Notes: a model not told the origin generated them from the letters alone. A stretch of 64,000 nt of DNA from Tectiglobus sp965247245 (GCA_965247245.1 CBDFGV010000003.1:992001-1056000), one strand, 5' to 3'. Positions 1 through 9,612 are shown, numbered from the stretch's first letter. Made by a program: numbers and translations.

Positions 1-735
1 CAGTATCAGCAATGCAAACTCATCGCCACCAAGTCGACATACAAAGTCTTCAGCCCGGGCAGTTGACTTCAAGCGCTGCGCAAAGGTCACAAGCGCATGG
101 TCACCAACTTGATGACCATAGGTGTCATTTATTCTTTTGAAGCGATCCAGGTCAGCCAAAACCAGGATGAATGAACGCTCACCGGCTTGGCAAAGTGCTT
201 TAAGTTTCCACGTAAAGTAATCGCGGTTGTACAGTCCAGTCAGGCTATCCGTCGTGGCACGCTTTTCAAGTTCCACGTGCGCTGACTCGAGCTCTTTCTC
301 TCTGCGAATTTGGCTCGTGATGCAACGTCCAGAACCAATGTAACCAGCAAACCGGCCGTCCGGGTGCCTCAGTGGCGTGCCCGAGACCTCGACAAAATAT
401 TCCTCGTCATCCTCACCAATCCAGCTGTACTCACAACATCTGAACGGGAGCTCGCGGCTAACAAGATCTGTGAGGTATTGGAGATTGTCATCATTGACAG
501 CGTTGAAGCACTCGGAGCGACGGCGACCTATCAGACTCTCTGGTCGCAGCTTGATATGATCATAGACTTTCGGGCTGACATAGACAAAGCGGTGAGCTTC
601 ATCAGTGATCCAAATCCAGTCTGACGTCACTTCAGCAATTGCTAGAAGCTGCTGCCTTGCTTTTGGATTGTTGAGCGCTTCCAGCTGCAACGCCGTCTCG
701 ACTTGACTCTGCTCAGCAATATACGTTTCAGACAT
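1..735 (-). CDS. PAS-GGDEF diguanylate cyclase (3' end cut by window edge)
   Basis: The frame is open from an ATG at 733-735 down to base 1 on the minus strand, so the C-terminus lies outside the window. The first part reads as a PAS/PAC sensor module, with DWIWITDEAHRF near the start and GYIGSGRCIT at its end. A short helical linker (REKELESAHVELEKRA) and a GGDEF domain follow, with TDSLTGLYNRDYF, DLDRFKRINDTYGH and an intact GGDEF signature. An RxxD inhibitory-site motif (RAED) sits five residues before the signature. The family converts two GTP to cyclic di-GMP, and an intact signature predicts activity. No transmembrane segment is visible, so it is probably cytosolic. A PAS-GGDEF-EAL gene lies just upstream on the same strand, which suggests a local c-di-GMP signalling pair. 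Confidence 0.85.
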   Translation of the reverse strand, partial: MSETYIAEQSQVETALQLEALNNPKARQQLLAIAEVTSDWIWITDEAHRFVYVSPKVYDHIKLRPESLIGRRRSECFNAVNDDNLQYLTDLVSRELPFRCCEYSWIGEDDEEYFVEVSGTPLRHPDGRFAGYIGSGRCITSQIRREKELESAHVELEKRATTDSLTGLYNRDYFTWKLKALCQAGERSFILVLADLDRFKRINDTYGHQVGDHALVTFAQRLKSTARAEDFVCRLGGDEFALLIL

Positions 736-889
736 GAGTTTAGTACTTGTTCAATAAGCGTCCACAGCAGCCAGTTCAGACAAGACCGGCCAATACGATC
801 CATACATACTAAACCGGCGCCGTTGAAAATTCCTAAACTATAGGTTGTAGTTTTAGGCAGCTTGTCTGCTAAGTTTCATCGAATTGCAC

Positions 890-2683
890 CTAAGCGACGT
901 CCAACGTTGGTTCATCGAAACAAGCAGACTGTCTCTCTTCAGTTGAGGAGACACTTACATCTTGCAGCTCGCACATGGCCTCCGCCGCCGTAATCGCCTC
1001 AGCAAGTTCATGAGGTGGTGTCGGTCGGGCGAAATAAAAACCTTGAATATGCTTACAACCAGCGGCCCGAACTGCCTCTAGCTGGTGCGGAGACTCAACC
1101 CCTTCAACGACAGTCTCGATGCCCAGGTCACGACCTAACGCGGCCGCGGCACGAACAATAGCGAGATGCTGCGAAGACTTCGGCAAGTCACTGACGAAGC
1201 TACGATCAACCTTAAGCCTATTGAACGGGAAGCTGGTCAGGTACCGCAGCGAAGAGTATCCCGTGCCAAAATCATCGAGCGCAAATCGCACGCCTAAGTC
1301 ATCGATCGCATGCAACGTCGCAACAACATCAGCTGTTTCATCGATCAACAGTGACTCGGTGATTTCAATCTTTAGTCTGCTGGGCTCCAGACCTGTCTTG
1401 GACAAAGCCTCTCGCAGCACACCGACCAACCTGTTTGTGCGAAATTGCAACGGCGAGACGTTGACCGAGACGTTGACGTGTTTGGGCCACTGAGCCGCCT
1501 GCCGGCAAGCTTCCTGAATGACCCAATCGCCGAGCGGAATTATCAGACCGGTTTGCTCGGCAATTGGAATGAACTCTCCAGGGGATATCCAGTTGCCATT
1601 ATCATTCCACCGCAGCAGGGCCTCGACAGACTCTACGCGCCGGCTTTCGACGTTGACAATGGGTTGGTAGTAAAGCGTGAACTGCTCGTTCTCAACGGCA
1701 CTGCGCATACGTGCCTCGACAATGCGCCTTCTACGCATGATCTTATTGAGTTTGTTGTCAAAAAAGCGATAGCAGCCCTTTCCGTCGGTCTTCGCTCTGT
1801 AGAGAGCAAGATCGGCATTCTGCATGAGGGACTCGATATCTTTTGTTCCCTCGTCAGCCAAAGCGACGCCCACACTGGCACCAACAATCAATGTATGACC
1901 GTCAACAGAAAACGGTGCTGCCAACGCTTCAACAATGCGTGCCGACAACGACTCGGCATCGCTGACATCTTGGGCTGGCAATTGAATAATCGAGAACTCA
2001 TCGCCACCAAACCGCGACGCAACATCTGTATCACGCGCTGTCGCCCGGATGCGCTCAGCAACAAGCTTCAGCACCTTGTCACCAGTGGCATGGCCATGCG
2101 TATCATTGATGTTCTTGAAACCGTCCAGATCGATCGCCAGGAGTGCAATAGACTCACCGCGACGGGCTCGCTTTAGGCCGACCTCAAGACTATCGAGAAA
2201 CGCCTTCCGATTGGCCAGACCGGTCAGATTGTCATGATTGGCTGCATAGCGGATCTCATTCTCCATCTTCACCCGGTCAGTAATATCTTCGTGCGTAACC
2301 ACAAAGTAACCAGCCCGCATGGAACGGCGAGACAGCTGAACACTACGGCCGTCCGGCAAACGGCGAATAGCAGACCAACTTCTTGTCGTAATCTGTGAGA
2401 AAGGAGAATTGAACTCTGCAACGCCCTCTGCATCCAGCCCCAAAGACAAAGCCTGGCGTTCAATCACCTCGGCAATCGGCATCGAATGATAGAGATCTTC
2501 TTTGCGGAGCTTATAGATGGCACGATAGGCTGCGTTATGAAAGACGAGCTCAGAGTTCGCGTTGTATACGACAAGCCCCTGCGCCATGTGGCTAATGGCG
2601 GCCTTAATGATCGAGACTTCATCTGTCTCTTGCGAATCCGCCTCGAGAACCTGTTCAGGTTCCGGCATCCACTCGATAATCAT
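890..2683 (-). CDS. PAS-GGDEF-EAL c-di-GMP signalling protein
   Basis: The 597-residue protein has an N-terminal PAS-like module (about 25-135), a GGDEF domain (about 150-310) and an EAL domain (about 325-575). The GGDEF signature is intact at 226-230, with an RxxD inhibitory site at 217-220. The EAL domain keeps EAL at 354-356, DDFGTGYSSL and KVDRSFV, which supports phosphodiesterase activity. Both activities therefore look possible, and which dominates cannot be told. No membrane segment is seen, so it is a cytosolic sensor. The ATG start has a good Shine-Dalgarno sequence (GAGGAG) just upstream. An 18-bp perfect palindrome lies about 55 bases upstream of the start and could be an operator. 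The neighbouring PAS-GGDEF gene follows after about 150 bases. Confidence 0.93.
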   Translation of the reverse strand: MIIEWMPEPEQVLEADSQETDEVSIIKAAISHMAQGLVVYNANSELVFHNAAYRAIYKLRKEDLYHSMPIAEVIERQALSLGLDAEGVAEFNSPFSQITTRSWSAIRRLPDGRSVQLSRRSMRAGYFVVTHEDITDRVKMENEIRYAANHDNLTGLANRKAFLDSLEVGLKRARRGESIALLAIDLDGFKNINDTHGHATGDKVLKLVAERIRATARDTDVASRFGGDEFSIIQLPAQDVSDAESLSARIVEALAAPFSVDGHTLIVGASVGVALADEGTKDIESLMQNADLALYRAKTDGKGCYRFFDNKLNKIMRRRRIVEARMRSAVENEQFTLYYQPIVNVESRRVESVEALLRWNDNGNWISPGEFIPIAEQTGLIIPLGDWVIQEACRQAAQWPKHVNVSVNVSPLQFRTNRLVGVLREALSKTGLEPSRLKIEITESLLIDETADVVATLHAIDDLGVRFALDDFGTGYSSLRYLTSFPFNRLKVDRSFVSDLPKSSQHLAIVRAAAALGRDLGIETVVEGVESPHQLEAVRAAGCKHIQGFYFARPTPPHELAEAITAAEAMCELQDVSVSSTEERQSACFDEPTLDVA

Positions 2684-2992
2684 TACAACTCCTCATACTC
2701 AATCTAAAGTTGTAATTGAGTTACCCTAATAGTGAATTAATCTGAGGTCAGATTATTAGAAGCGAGCATGCGATCTTCACACTTGATTAAGTTGCCCGAC
2801 GAAGTGCAATCGCGACCAACGGCTCTGGATGACGTTCATTCTTCGTTAGGATCCTCAAGCCTCTCACCCCTGCCTCTAGGATGAGCTTATGCCCGGTCTC
2901 ACCTACCCGACCGCGGCTCGACTTATTGGCGATTGTACAAACATGACTTATGCATCGGAGCAGATTTCACAGATCAGTCCGGGCACAACACC
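2684..2992. other. Divergent intergenic region
   Basis: This 309-base stretch separates the GGDEF-EAL gene (minus) from the PrpD-family gene (plus). No coding sequence or RNA gene was seen. It holds the 18-bp palindrome at 2738-2755 and presumably the promoters of both flanking genes. Confidence 0.5.
2738..2755. promoter_or_regulatory. 18-bp perfect palindrome, candidate operator
   Basis: The arms TAATCTGA and TCAGATTA flank a two-base centre (GG). The site is A/T-rich at its ends and lies about 55 bases upstream of the GGDEF-EAL start, a position typical of a dimeric repressor or activator site. There is no T-tract, so a terminator is unlikely. The binding protein is unknown. Confidence 0.4.
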
Positions 2993-4531
2993 ATGACGCT
3001 TCACAAGATCCACGCCGTCCCCTCCGCCCAGCGCCTACCCAGAGAAAAACAATTCGCCTGGCAACTCGCGCAACTCGCCAGTGATCCAGTTGCGGTCGAT
3101 GAAGACGTCATCGAGATGATCACCAATCGCATCATTGACAATGCAGCGGTAGCTATCGCCTCCCTCAACCGCGGTCCCGTACAATCCGCGAGAGCCATGG
3201 CCATGGCACATCCACGACCGGGAGGGGCAACGTTAGTCGGTATGCCGTCAAGCTTGACGGTTGGTGCAGAGTGGGCAGCGTGGGCCAACGGCACGGCTGT
3301 CCGAGAGCTTGACTATCACGATACATTCCTTGCTGCCGATTACTCTCATCCCGCCGACAACATTCCACCTCTTCTTGCGGTAGCACAGCAGTGCGGCTGC
3401 TCAGGTATCGATTTTGTAAGGGCTATCGCAACCGCCTACGAAGTCCACGTTGCACTCGTCAAAGGCATTTGCCTGCACGCGCACAAGATCGACCACATTG
3501 CACATGTCGGACCGTCGGTTGCTGCCGGACTTGGTACGTTGTTACGACTGCCTCCGGAAACAACCTATCAAGCCATTCAACAAGCGCTACACTGCACCGT
3601 TACAACGCGACAATCCCGGAAGGGCGAAATCTCTTCTTGGAAAGCATTTGCGCCGGCCTACGCCGGCAAAACGGCTATAGAGGCAGTTGACCGCGCCATG
3701 CGTGGCGAAGGTGCGCCCAGCCCAATCTACGAGGGTGAAGACAGCATCCTTGCCTATATCCTCGATGGCCGTTCAGCGCGCGAACGGGGCCAGGATCCAT
3801 TTGCTGCAACCTATGAAGTCAGTCTACCGGGACCAGGTGAATCGAAGCGAGCCATCCTGGAGACTTACACCAAACAGCATTCGGCGGAGTATCAGTCACA
3901 GGCTCTTATCGACCTGGCCTTCCGTGTCGGGAAACAGGTCCCTGATAGTGAAGCCATTCAGACCATCGAGATCCACACCTCGCACCACACCCACAACGTG
4001 ATTGGCACCGGCGCAAATGATCCACAAAAGATGGACCCAGAAGCATCACGCGAGACGCTTGATCATTCCATTATGTATATCTTTGCAGTGGCGCTGCAGG
4101 ACGGACGTTGGCACCATGTCGACTCCTATACGCGGGAACGCGCTACACGTGAGGACACGGTTCGGCTCTGGCACAAGATTTCTACCGTGGAAGATCCAAT
4201 CTGGACGAAGCGATACCACGATCCCGACCCAAATATGAAGGCGTTCGGTGGTCGCGTTCGAATTACATTCAATGACGGTTCCGAGCATACCGATGAACTG
4301 GCCGTGGCCAACGCGCATCCAGCAGGCGCTTCGCCATTCCAACGCGCCGACTACGTCCGAAAGTTCCAAACTCTGACCAGCGATGTCCTCAAGCCAGAAG
4401 AAGCACATAGATATCTAAACCTTGTCACCCAGCTTCCGGATTTGACAGCGCACGAGCTACTCACGCTTAATCCAACTGCACCGGACAAATACATGCAATC
4501 CAATCCCGCCAAAGGCATTTTTGATGCTTAA
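2993..4531 (+). CDS. MmgE/PrpD family protein (2-methylcitrate dehydratase-like)
   Basis: The 512-residue protein belongs to the MmgE/PrpD family, whose known members dehydrate 2-methylcitrate in propionate breakdown or act on related acids such as cis-aconitate. Family-typical stretches are visible: a helical N-terminus with DNAAVAIASLNRGP, ANGTAVRELDYHDTF, ADYSHPADNIPPLLAVAQQ and HKIDHIAHVGPSVAAGLGTLL. Length fits the family. The start is placed at the ATG because the in-frame TTG 60 bases upstream adds a stretch unlike the family N-terminus. A thioesterase and an isochorismatase-fold hydrolase follow closely on the same strand. No methylcitrate synthase or lyase is nearby, so the substrate may not be 2-methylcitrate. 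Confidence 0.88.
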   Translation: MTLHKIHAVPSAQRLPREKQFAWQLAQLASDPVAVDEDVIEMITNRIIDNAAVAIASLNRGPVQSARAMAMAHPRPGGATLVGMPSSLTVGAEWAAWANGTAVRELDYHDTFLAADYSHPADNIPPLLAVAQQCGCSGIDFVRAIATAYEVHVALVKGICLHAHKIDHIAHVGPSVAAGLGTLLRLPPETTYQAIQQALHCTVTTRQSRKGEISSWKAFAPAYAGKTAIEAVDRAMRGEGAPSPIYEGEDSILAYILDGRSARERGQDPFAATYEVSLPGPGESKRAILETYTKQHSAEYQSQALIDLAFRVGKQVPDSEAIQTIEIHTSHHTHNVIGTGANDPQKMDPEASRETLDHSIMYIFAVALQDGRWHHVDSYTRERATREDTVRLWHKISTVEDPIWTKRYHDPDPNMKAFGGRVRITFNDGSEHTDELAVANAHPAGASPFQRADYVRKFQTLTSDVLKPEEAHRYLNLVTQLPDLTAHELLTLNPTAPDKYMQSNPAKGIFDA

Positions 4532-4582
4532 CGGCACCATTGAGTCAATAAGTATCGGCCCACAAAGGACGCGCAAACAGCA

Positions 4583-5038
4583 ATGACAAACAGCCTTTCG
4601 CCTGCAGCCCACGACCATGTCTTTGGCATTATCACAACCGGACCATTTGCAAGCCATGTCGGACTGGCCGTCGAAGAAGCCGAGGTTGACCGCGTCGTCA
4701 TTCGCATGCGCGGCCAAGATCACATCATGAATGGCGTTGGCATCGCCCACGGCGGTGCTTTGGCAACCTTGATTGACACTGCTGCGACGGCTGCAGCTTG
4801 GGCATCATCGGAGGTCAAGCCAACAACACGTGGCACAACAGTTGCCCTCACCATCAATTTCCTGTCGGGCGCACCACAAGCCGACCTCTTGGCCGAAGGT
4901 CGCGTCATCAGTCGCGGAGGCACGCTCACGATCATTGACGTGACTGCACGCACAGCAGATGGCAATCAAACCATTGCCAAAGCACAAGTCACCTATAAAC
5001 TTGATCTCGCGCGGGACCGCCGGCTGGAACGTCCCTAG
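4583..5038 (+). CDS. PaaI-family hotdog thioesterase
   Basis: This 151-residue single hotdog-fold protein has the family core NGVGIAHGGALATLIDTA, with HGG at 56-58 and the likely catalytic Asp at 65. Enzymes of this group hydrolyse acyl-CoA thioesters in the cytosol, often phenylacetyl-CoA-like or hydroxyaryl-CoA intermediates. It starts 51 bases after the PrpD-family gene and is followed about 80 bases later by an amidohydrolase, so the three probably share a transcript. The acyl group cannot be read from the sequence. Confidence 0.88.
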   Translation: MTNSLSPAAHDHVFGIITTGPFASHVGLAVEEAEVDRVVIRMRGQDHIMNGVGIAHGGALATLIDTAATAAAWASSEVKPTTRGTTVALTINFLSGAPQADLLAEGRVISRGGTLTIIDVTARTADGNQTIAKAQVTYKLDLARDRRLERP

Positions 5039-5119
5039 TCCACCCCAACTGAAGAGCACTCTTTTGCAGTTCCCATACCAAAGAGATGCACATGCCCCAG
5101 CAGCACGAGGAACAGCCGG

Positions 5120-5833
5120 ATGACAATTGAAAATCTCGATGAAATGCTGCAGCAGGCCTTTGATGAAAGCACCAAGATCTATCAAGAGCGCGGCTTTCAA
5201 CGGCGTATCGGGTTCGGAAAGAAGCCTGCGATTGTCAGCGTTGACCTCGCCAACGCCTGGACCCGTCCTGGAAACCCGTTCACCTGCGACATGCAGAAGA
5301 TGGACAATGAGATCATTCCCGGCATGCAGAGGCTACTGGAGGCGGCCCGCGCAAATGGCCATGTGGTTGTCCACGTCACGACAGCTTACCAGAACACCAA
5401 CCGCGATGACCCTCACACCGACATGGGGCAATGGCACAACAAGATCCCGGTCGAAGCTGTGAGCCTCGCTGACGAACACCTTTGGGCTATCGACTCGCGC
5501 ATTGCTCCAATTGAGGGCGAATGGGTGATGATGAAAAAGCGCGCGTCATCGTTCTCAGGCACGCCCCTCGCCGGTTATTTAAGAACCTGCGGTGTTGATA
5601 CCATCCTTGTCACCGGAGTTACCGCTACCGCCTGTGTGCGCACGACCATTTGTGATGGCATTCAGGATGGCTTTCGAACAATTGCTGTCCGTGAGTGCAT
5701 CGGTGACCGCGTCCCCGGGGCCGTCGCATGGAACCTATACGACATCGACGCCAAGTTCGCCGATGTTGAATCCGTCGACACCTGTGTGAATTACCTCAAC
5801 AATGTAGAGGGCTGGAACAACACTGCCACGTGA
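5120..5833 (+). CDS. Isochorismatase-fold cysteine hydrolase (N-carbamoylsarcosine amidase-like)
   Basis: The 237-residue protein has the cysteine hydrolase triad of the isochorismatase superfamily: Asp42 (VSVDLANAW), a Lys near 140 (MMKKRASSF) and the nucleophile Cys172 (TGVTATACVRTT). The extra N-terminal helix and overall length resemble the N-carbamoylsarcosine or maleamate amidohydrolase branch more than true isochorismatases. Such enzymes hydrolyse an amide, ureido or related C-N bond in the cytosol. It is the last gene of a three-gene plus-strand set with a PrpD-type dehydratase and a thioesterase, so an amide released from a catabolic intermediate is a possible substrate. Confidence 0.85.
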   Translation: MTIENLDEMLQQAFDESTKIYQERGFQRRIGFGKKPAIVSVDLANAWTRPGNPFTCDMQKMDNEIIPGMQRLLEAARANGHVVVHVTTAYQNTNRDDPHTDMGQWHNKIPVEAVSLADEHLWAIDSRIAPIEGEWVMMKKRASSFSGTPLAGYLRTCGVDTILVTGVTATACVRTTICDGIQDGFRTIAVRECIGDRVPGAVAWNLYDIDAKFADVESVDTCVNYLNNVEGWNNTAT

Positions 5834-5863
5834 AACGCTTCAGGCCTAGTTCAAGTGACGACG

Positions 5864-7933
5864 CTAGACGGCCTGGAGCCAGACCGCAGTATCATGAAAA
5901 CCAACACCACCGTTCGGCGGTACTGGGTCAGCACCGATAAGCGTGTTGATTGCTTGTTTTTCATCAAACGCTTCAGCCGGCCAAATGCCTTCGACAATCA
6001 GCGTCTGTACTTTCTGACCATCGTCGATGGTCGCTTTGAGAATGACCGAGCCTCTCGCATTGCCAATACGAACTTTGTCCCCCCCTTGGATAGCGAGCGC
6101 GGATGCAGCCTGGGAATGCATGCGCACATGCGGACCACCTTCCTTTGATTGGCCACTCGGTGTCTCAGAAAATGTCGAATTGAGAAAGTGCCGTGCGGGT
6201 GGGCACACTAATTTGTAAGGCAACTCGGAAGTCGCCCGTTCGTAATCATCAGTCCAATCCGGCAACGCCGGCATCCGCGCATGCAATGGACCAATACGCG
6301 TCCAATCGGGTTTGAAATGGAAGCGTCCATCAGCTTGAGGAAATCCGCTCAGAAAATGTGCATCATCAAAGGACAGAGCTCGGTCCAACCAACCAATCTC
6401 AGCCAGCTCATTGAACGAAGGCAAACCACCACGTTGCAAAGCTGTATCAAGCACATTGCGATCAGCCATTTCCAATGACGGGTGTCTGGCGCCCAGTCGT
6501 CTAGCGAGCTCACGCACCAGGAAACTATTTGGGCGCGCCTCACCTAATGGTTCTCGCAACTTTGGACCGCATGTCAGAAAAGTATGACCCAGTCCATAAT
6601 AGAGGTCGTCGTGCTCAACGAACATCGTTGCAGGGAAGACAAGATCTGCGTGGCGTGCTGTCGGAGTCATAAACTGCTCCTGGACAACGAGGAACAAGTC
6701 TTCGCGCGACAGACCTTTGAGCACCGATGCCGTATCCGGCGCCACCGTGGCAGAATTTGCATTCTGCATGATCATCGCATTGACCGAGCCACGACCCTTA
6801 AGCGCATCTTCCTCACCACAGAGCACAGCGCCGATACGCGACTGATCAAGAATGCGCGTCGACGGATCGATCGTCTCGGCGGCATACAGGAACTTGGTAT
6901 CCAGGCCCCAAATCGTAGGATCATAGGTCAGGAAAAACGCGCCACCTCCCTCGTGTTGCCAAGCCCCTGTCAGGGCGGGCAGGCACGAAACAGCATGCAT
7001 CGCTGCCGAGCCATTGCGCGTGCGCGTGAAACCAAAACCGGCGCGCAGAAAACTCCTTTGCGTGCGACCATAGAGCCGCGCAAAGTCCAGGATCTGCTGA
7101 ACTTCAAGCCCAGTAATCTCTGCGGCCCGCTGCGGCGTCCGCCCGCGAATGTGCGCTTCGACATCTGGTGAGAAATCCGTCAACCGGGAAAGATAATCAC
7201 GATCGGCAAAACCCTCCTCGAGCAACACATTCATAACCGCCAAGGCCAGCGCGCCATCAGTCCCAGGATTGACGATCAGTGCCATGTCCGCCTGCTCAAC
7301 AGTCGGCGTTCGATAGACATCGATCACCACAAACTTGGCACCGCGCTCCTTACGTGCTTTCGCGACGTGGGTCATAACGTTGACCTGTGTCGACACAGGA
7401 TTTCCACCCCACATCACGATCAGGTCGGAGTGATCCATCTCGCGCGGATCGCAGCCGGTGAGCTTCCCGATACCGGCCAACCAACCGGATTCTGCAGGCG
7501 TCACGCAAATTGTCGTCTGCTGGCGGGAGTATCCCATGACGTTGCGTAAACGGTCGAGGCCATACCGCTGCAGGACACCCATGTTGCCGCCAGAGTGATA
7601 GGGCCAGACAGCCTCCGGTCCAAATGCCTTGGCAACACCTGCGATCTTCTCAGCAGCTTCATCCAGAGCATCATCCCAAGACACCGGCTTGAACTGGCCA
7701 CTGCCTTTGGGTCCGCTTCGCCGCATAGGCTGCAACAGACGATCGGGGTGATAAATCCGCTCGGCATATCGTGCGACCTTGGCACAGATAACGCCTGAGG
7801 TATAAGGATGCTGCTTGGCCCCGTGAATCCGGCCAACACGACCGTCTTCATCAATCTGAACTTCCAGAGAACAGGCGCTTGGACAATCGTGCGGGCAGGC
7901 CGACTTCAGTCGTGCAGGGGCAACCGAGTTCAT
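5864..7933 (-). CDS. Molybdopterin oxidoreductase (4Fe-4S, bis-MGD family)
   Basis: The 689-residue protein is of the formate dehydrogenase/thiosulfate reductase/DMSO reductase family. Cys13, Cys17, Cys21 and Cys50 form the N-terminal 4Fe-4S site. Cys143, in TTICVTPAESGW, aligns with the Sec/Cys that ligates the metal in FdhF and NapA, so a Cys-ligated Mo or W is expected. Cofactor-binding stretches such as VMWGGNPVSTQ and the C-terminal molydopterin-binding domain (HSQAASALAIQGGDKV) are present. There is no twin-arginine signal, so it is probably cytoplasmic. A clear ribosome site (AAGGAG) precedes the ATG. It is the last gene after an FAD oxidoreductase and a hydroxyacid dehydrogenase. The substrate is unknown. 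Confidence 0.9.
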   Translation of the reverse strand: MNSVAPARLKSACPHDCPSACSLEVQIDEDGRVGRIHGAKQHPYTSGVICAKVARYAERIYHPDRLLQPMRRSGPKGSGQFKPVSWDDALDEAAEKIAGVAKAFGPEAVWPYHSGGNMGVLQRYGLDRLRNVMGYSRQQTTICVTPAESGWLAGIGKLTGCDPREMDHSDLIVMWGGNPVSTQVNVMTHVAKARKERGAKFVVIDVYRTPTVEQADMALIVNPGTDGALALAVMNVLLEEGFADRDYLSRLTDFSPDVEAHIRGRTPQRAAEITGLEVQQILDFARLYGRTQRSFLRAGFGFTRTRNGSAAMHAVSCLPALTGAWQHEGGGAFFLTYDPTIWGLDTKFLYAAETIDPSTRILDQSRIGAVLCGEEDALKGRGSVNAMIMQNANSATVAPDTASVLKGLSREDLFLVVQEQFMTPTARHADLVFPATMFVEHDDLYYGLGHTFLTCGPKLREPLGEARPNSFLVRELARRLGARHPSLEMADRNVLDTALQRGGLPSFNELAEIGWLDRALSFDDAHFLSGFPQADGRFHFKPDWTRIGPLHARMPALPDWTDDYERATSELPYKLVCPPARHFLNSTFSETPSGQSKEGGPHVRMHSQAASALAIQGGDKVRIGNARGSVILKATIDDGQKVQTLIVEGIWPAEAFDEKQAINTLIGADPVPPNGGVGFHDTAVWLQAV

Positions 7934-8001
7934 GGCGGATCTCCTTCAGGAGACCACAGTGCTGCGGTTTGCAGTCCAAAGCAAGGCCCAGCTCGGTCCT
8001 G

Positions 8002-9612
8002 CTATCGACCGGCCGCATTGCGCCCAGCAATGTACCCCCACGTCAAACAGGGGCCGAGCGTGGTCCCAGCTCCGACGCCCTTGGAGCCGAACGAGTTGGC
8101 CATTACATTCCCTGCCGCATAAAGTCCGGCGATAACATTGTCATTCTCATCTAGCACTTCAGCCCGCTCGTTGGTCCGTGGCCCACCCTTGGTACCAAGA
8201 AAGCTCGCCTTGAACGGCATCGCATAATACGGTGGCTCTTCAATTGTACCGAGGGTCGGGTTCGGTTTGTGCCGTGGATCACCACCGCGATTGCGATCCC
8301 AGGCACTACCGCCACGTCCAAAGTCTTCATCAACACCCTTACGCGCGAAGGTGCTGAACCGCTGTGCCGTATCTTCCAGGCCTTCGGGGGCGACGCCAAT
8401 CTGTGCGGCCAATTCATTGAGCGTATCAGCCTTAAAGTGGTTGCCGGGGATCGACGTCTTCGGCAACGCGTGGGGGTACTTTTGGGCAAACTGTGCATCG
8501 TAAATCCGCCATGCCGGAAGATGTGCAGGCGTACCGGTCTCAGGGTCTTTCTCAGCAAACGCGAGCCCGACGTTCATCTGCTTCTCGTTGACGAAACGCT
8601 TGCCATGCCTGTTGACAATCATCGAGTGCGGCAGGAAGTAGTCAGCGGCCGGCTGGCCTTGCAACTGCCCCTCGTACATCACCGGTGTTGTACCCATGAT
8701 GAGTGCCTGATCCATATGGTCCAGCTGGGCACCAACCTCCTGCGCCATACGCTGACCGTCACCGGTGTTGGTTGACGGGCTGGCGGTCCACTCAACTGGT
8801 CCCGGGAAATGCTCCGCCATCATCTCCGGGTTCCATTCAAACCCACCGCTTGCGAGCACAACACCTTTGCCGACCTTCACGTCCTGGATCTCGCCATCAG
8901 CCTCAATTTCGAGACCCGTGACCCGCCCCTCGGACACTACGAGCCGCTTTGCCGGTGTTGCCAGGCGAATGTCGATGCCTTTGTCCAGACATCCCTTCAA
9001 CAGGCCGATCGACAAGGCATTGCCACGCGCACGCATATTCATCAACTGGCGCCAGGCAAGTCGGGGCAGATACCACGCCCCCCACCGTTTCGGATTGGCG
9101 AAGAAGAAAGTATCGACGATTTCTTCGTAACTGAGCCGCAGATCAAACGTCGGCTGCCGCACTTTGCTCTGCCAATCACCGAGGATGCCGATCCGGATCG
9201 GTGCCGCCGAGACATTTCTCCCGAACGGCAACCCTCCTGCCTCCTCGGCATAGGGATCCGGATCACGGTTCGGATTGAATTTGAGCGGCGTATTGGCTTC
9301 CAGGAACTGCAGCATCTCTGGTGCATGATCTACGAAGGCCGCCCACGACGGTGCCTCTCGATTATGCCATCCATCCGGTGAAACTGCATGAATGTATTCC
9401 AGGACAGCCTCACGGCTATCATTCACACCCATACGCTCGGCGTAGTGATGGCGCGGCACCCAGATGCAACCGCCAGACATCGCGGTGGTACCACCGGCTA
9501 ACTCTGATTTCTCAACCACCAGGACCTTGGCGCCCTCGGCATGCGCACTTAACGCCGCGCTGAGGCCCGCTGCGCCCGTCCCAATCACCACGACGTCGAA
9601 TGTTTCAGCCAT
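8002..9612 (-). CDS. FAD-dependent oxidoreductase (3-ketosteroid dehydrogenase/fumarate reductase type)
   Basis: The 536-residue protein has an N-terminal FAD-binding Rossmann motif (VVVIGTGAAGLSAAL, GTGAAG at 11-16), the GGTTAMSGGCIWVP stretch of the FAD_binding_2 family and a C-terminal FAD-closing segment (AAGNVMANSFGSKG). This family includes 3-ketosteroid delta-1-dehydrogenases, fumarate reductase flavoproteins and related dehydrogenases. The GLYAAGNVMA...GTTLGPCLTWGYIAG ending fits the KstD-like branch. The ATG at 9610-9612 was chosen because the upstream in-frame extension lies before the Rossmann strand and is unlike the family. It sits 22 bases after the hydroxyacid dehydrogenase and 68 before the molybdoenzyme, consistent with one operon. 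Confidence 0.88.
   Translation of the reverse strand: MAETFDVVVIGTGAAGLSAALSAHAEGAKVLVVEKSELAGGTTAMSGGCIWVPRHHYAERMGVNDSREAVLEYIHAVSPDGWHNREAPSWAAFVDHAPEMLQFLEANTPLKFNPNRDPDPYAEEAGGLPFGRNVSAAPIRIGILGDWQSKVRQPTFDLRLSYEEIVDTFFFANPKRWGAWYLPRLAWRQLMNMRARGNALSIGLLKGCLDKGIDIRLATPAKRLVVSEGRVTGLEIEADGEIQDVKVGKGVVLASGGFEWNPEMMAEHFPGPVEWTASPSTNTGDGQRMAQEVGAQLDHMDQALIMGTTPVMYEGQLQGQPAADYFLPHSMIVNRHGKRFVNEKQMNVGLAFAEKDPETGTPAHLPAWRIYDAQFAQKYPHALPKTSIPGNHFKADTLNELAAQIGVAPEGLEDTAQRFSTFARKGVDEDFGRGGSAWDRNRGGDPRHKPNPTLGTIEEPPYYAMPFKASFLGTKGGPRTNERAEVLDENDNVIAGLYAAGNVMANSFGSKGVGAGTTLGPCLTWGYIAGRNAAGR

Noticed and set aside
1445..2176. 243-residue frame on the plus strand
   Set aside because: It lies wholly antisense to the GGDEF-EAL gene, has no domain and is a shadow of that gene's codon pattern.
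5864..7933. Possible selenocysteine in the formate dehydrogenase-like enzyme
   Set aside because: The residue aligned with the Sec of FdhF is an ordinary Cys codon (Cys143) and there is no in-frame TGA.
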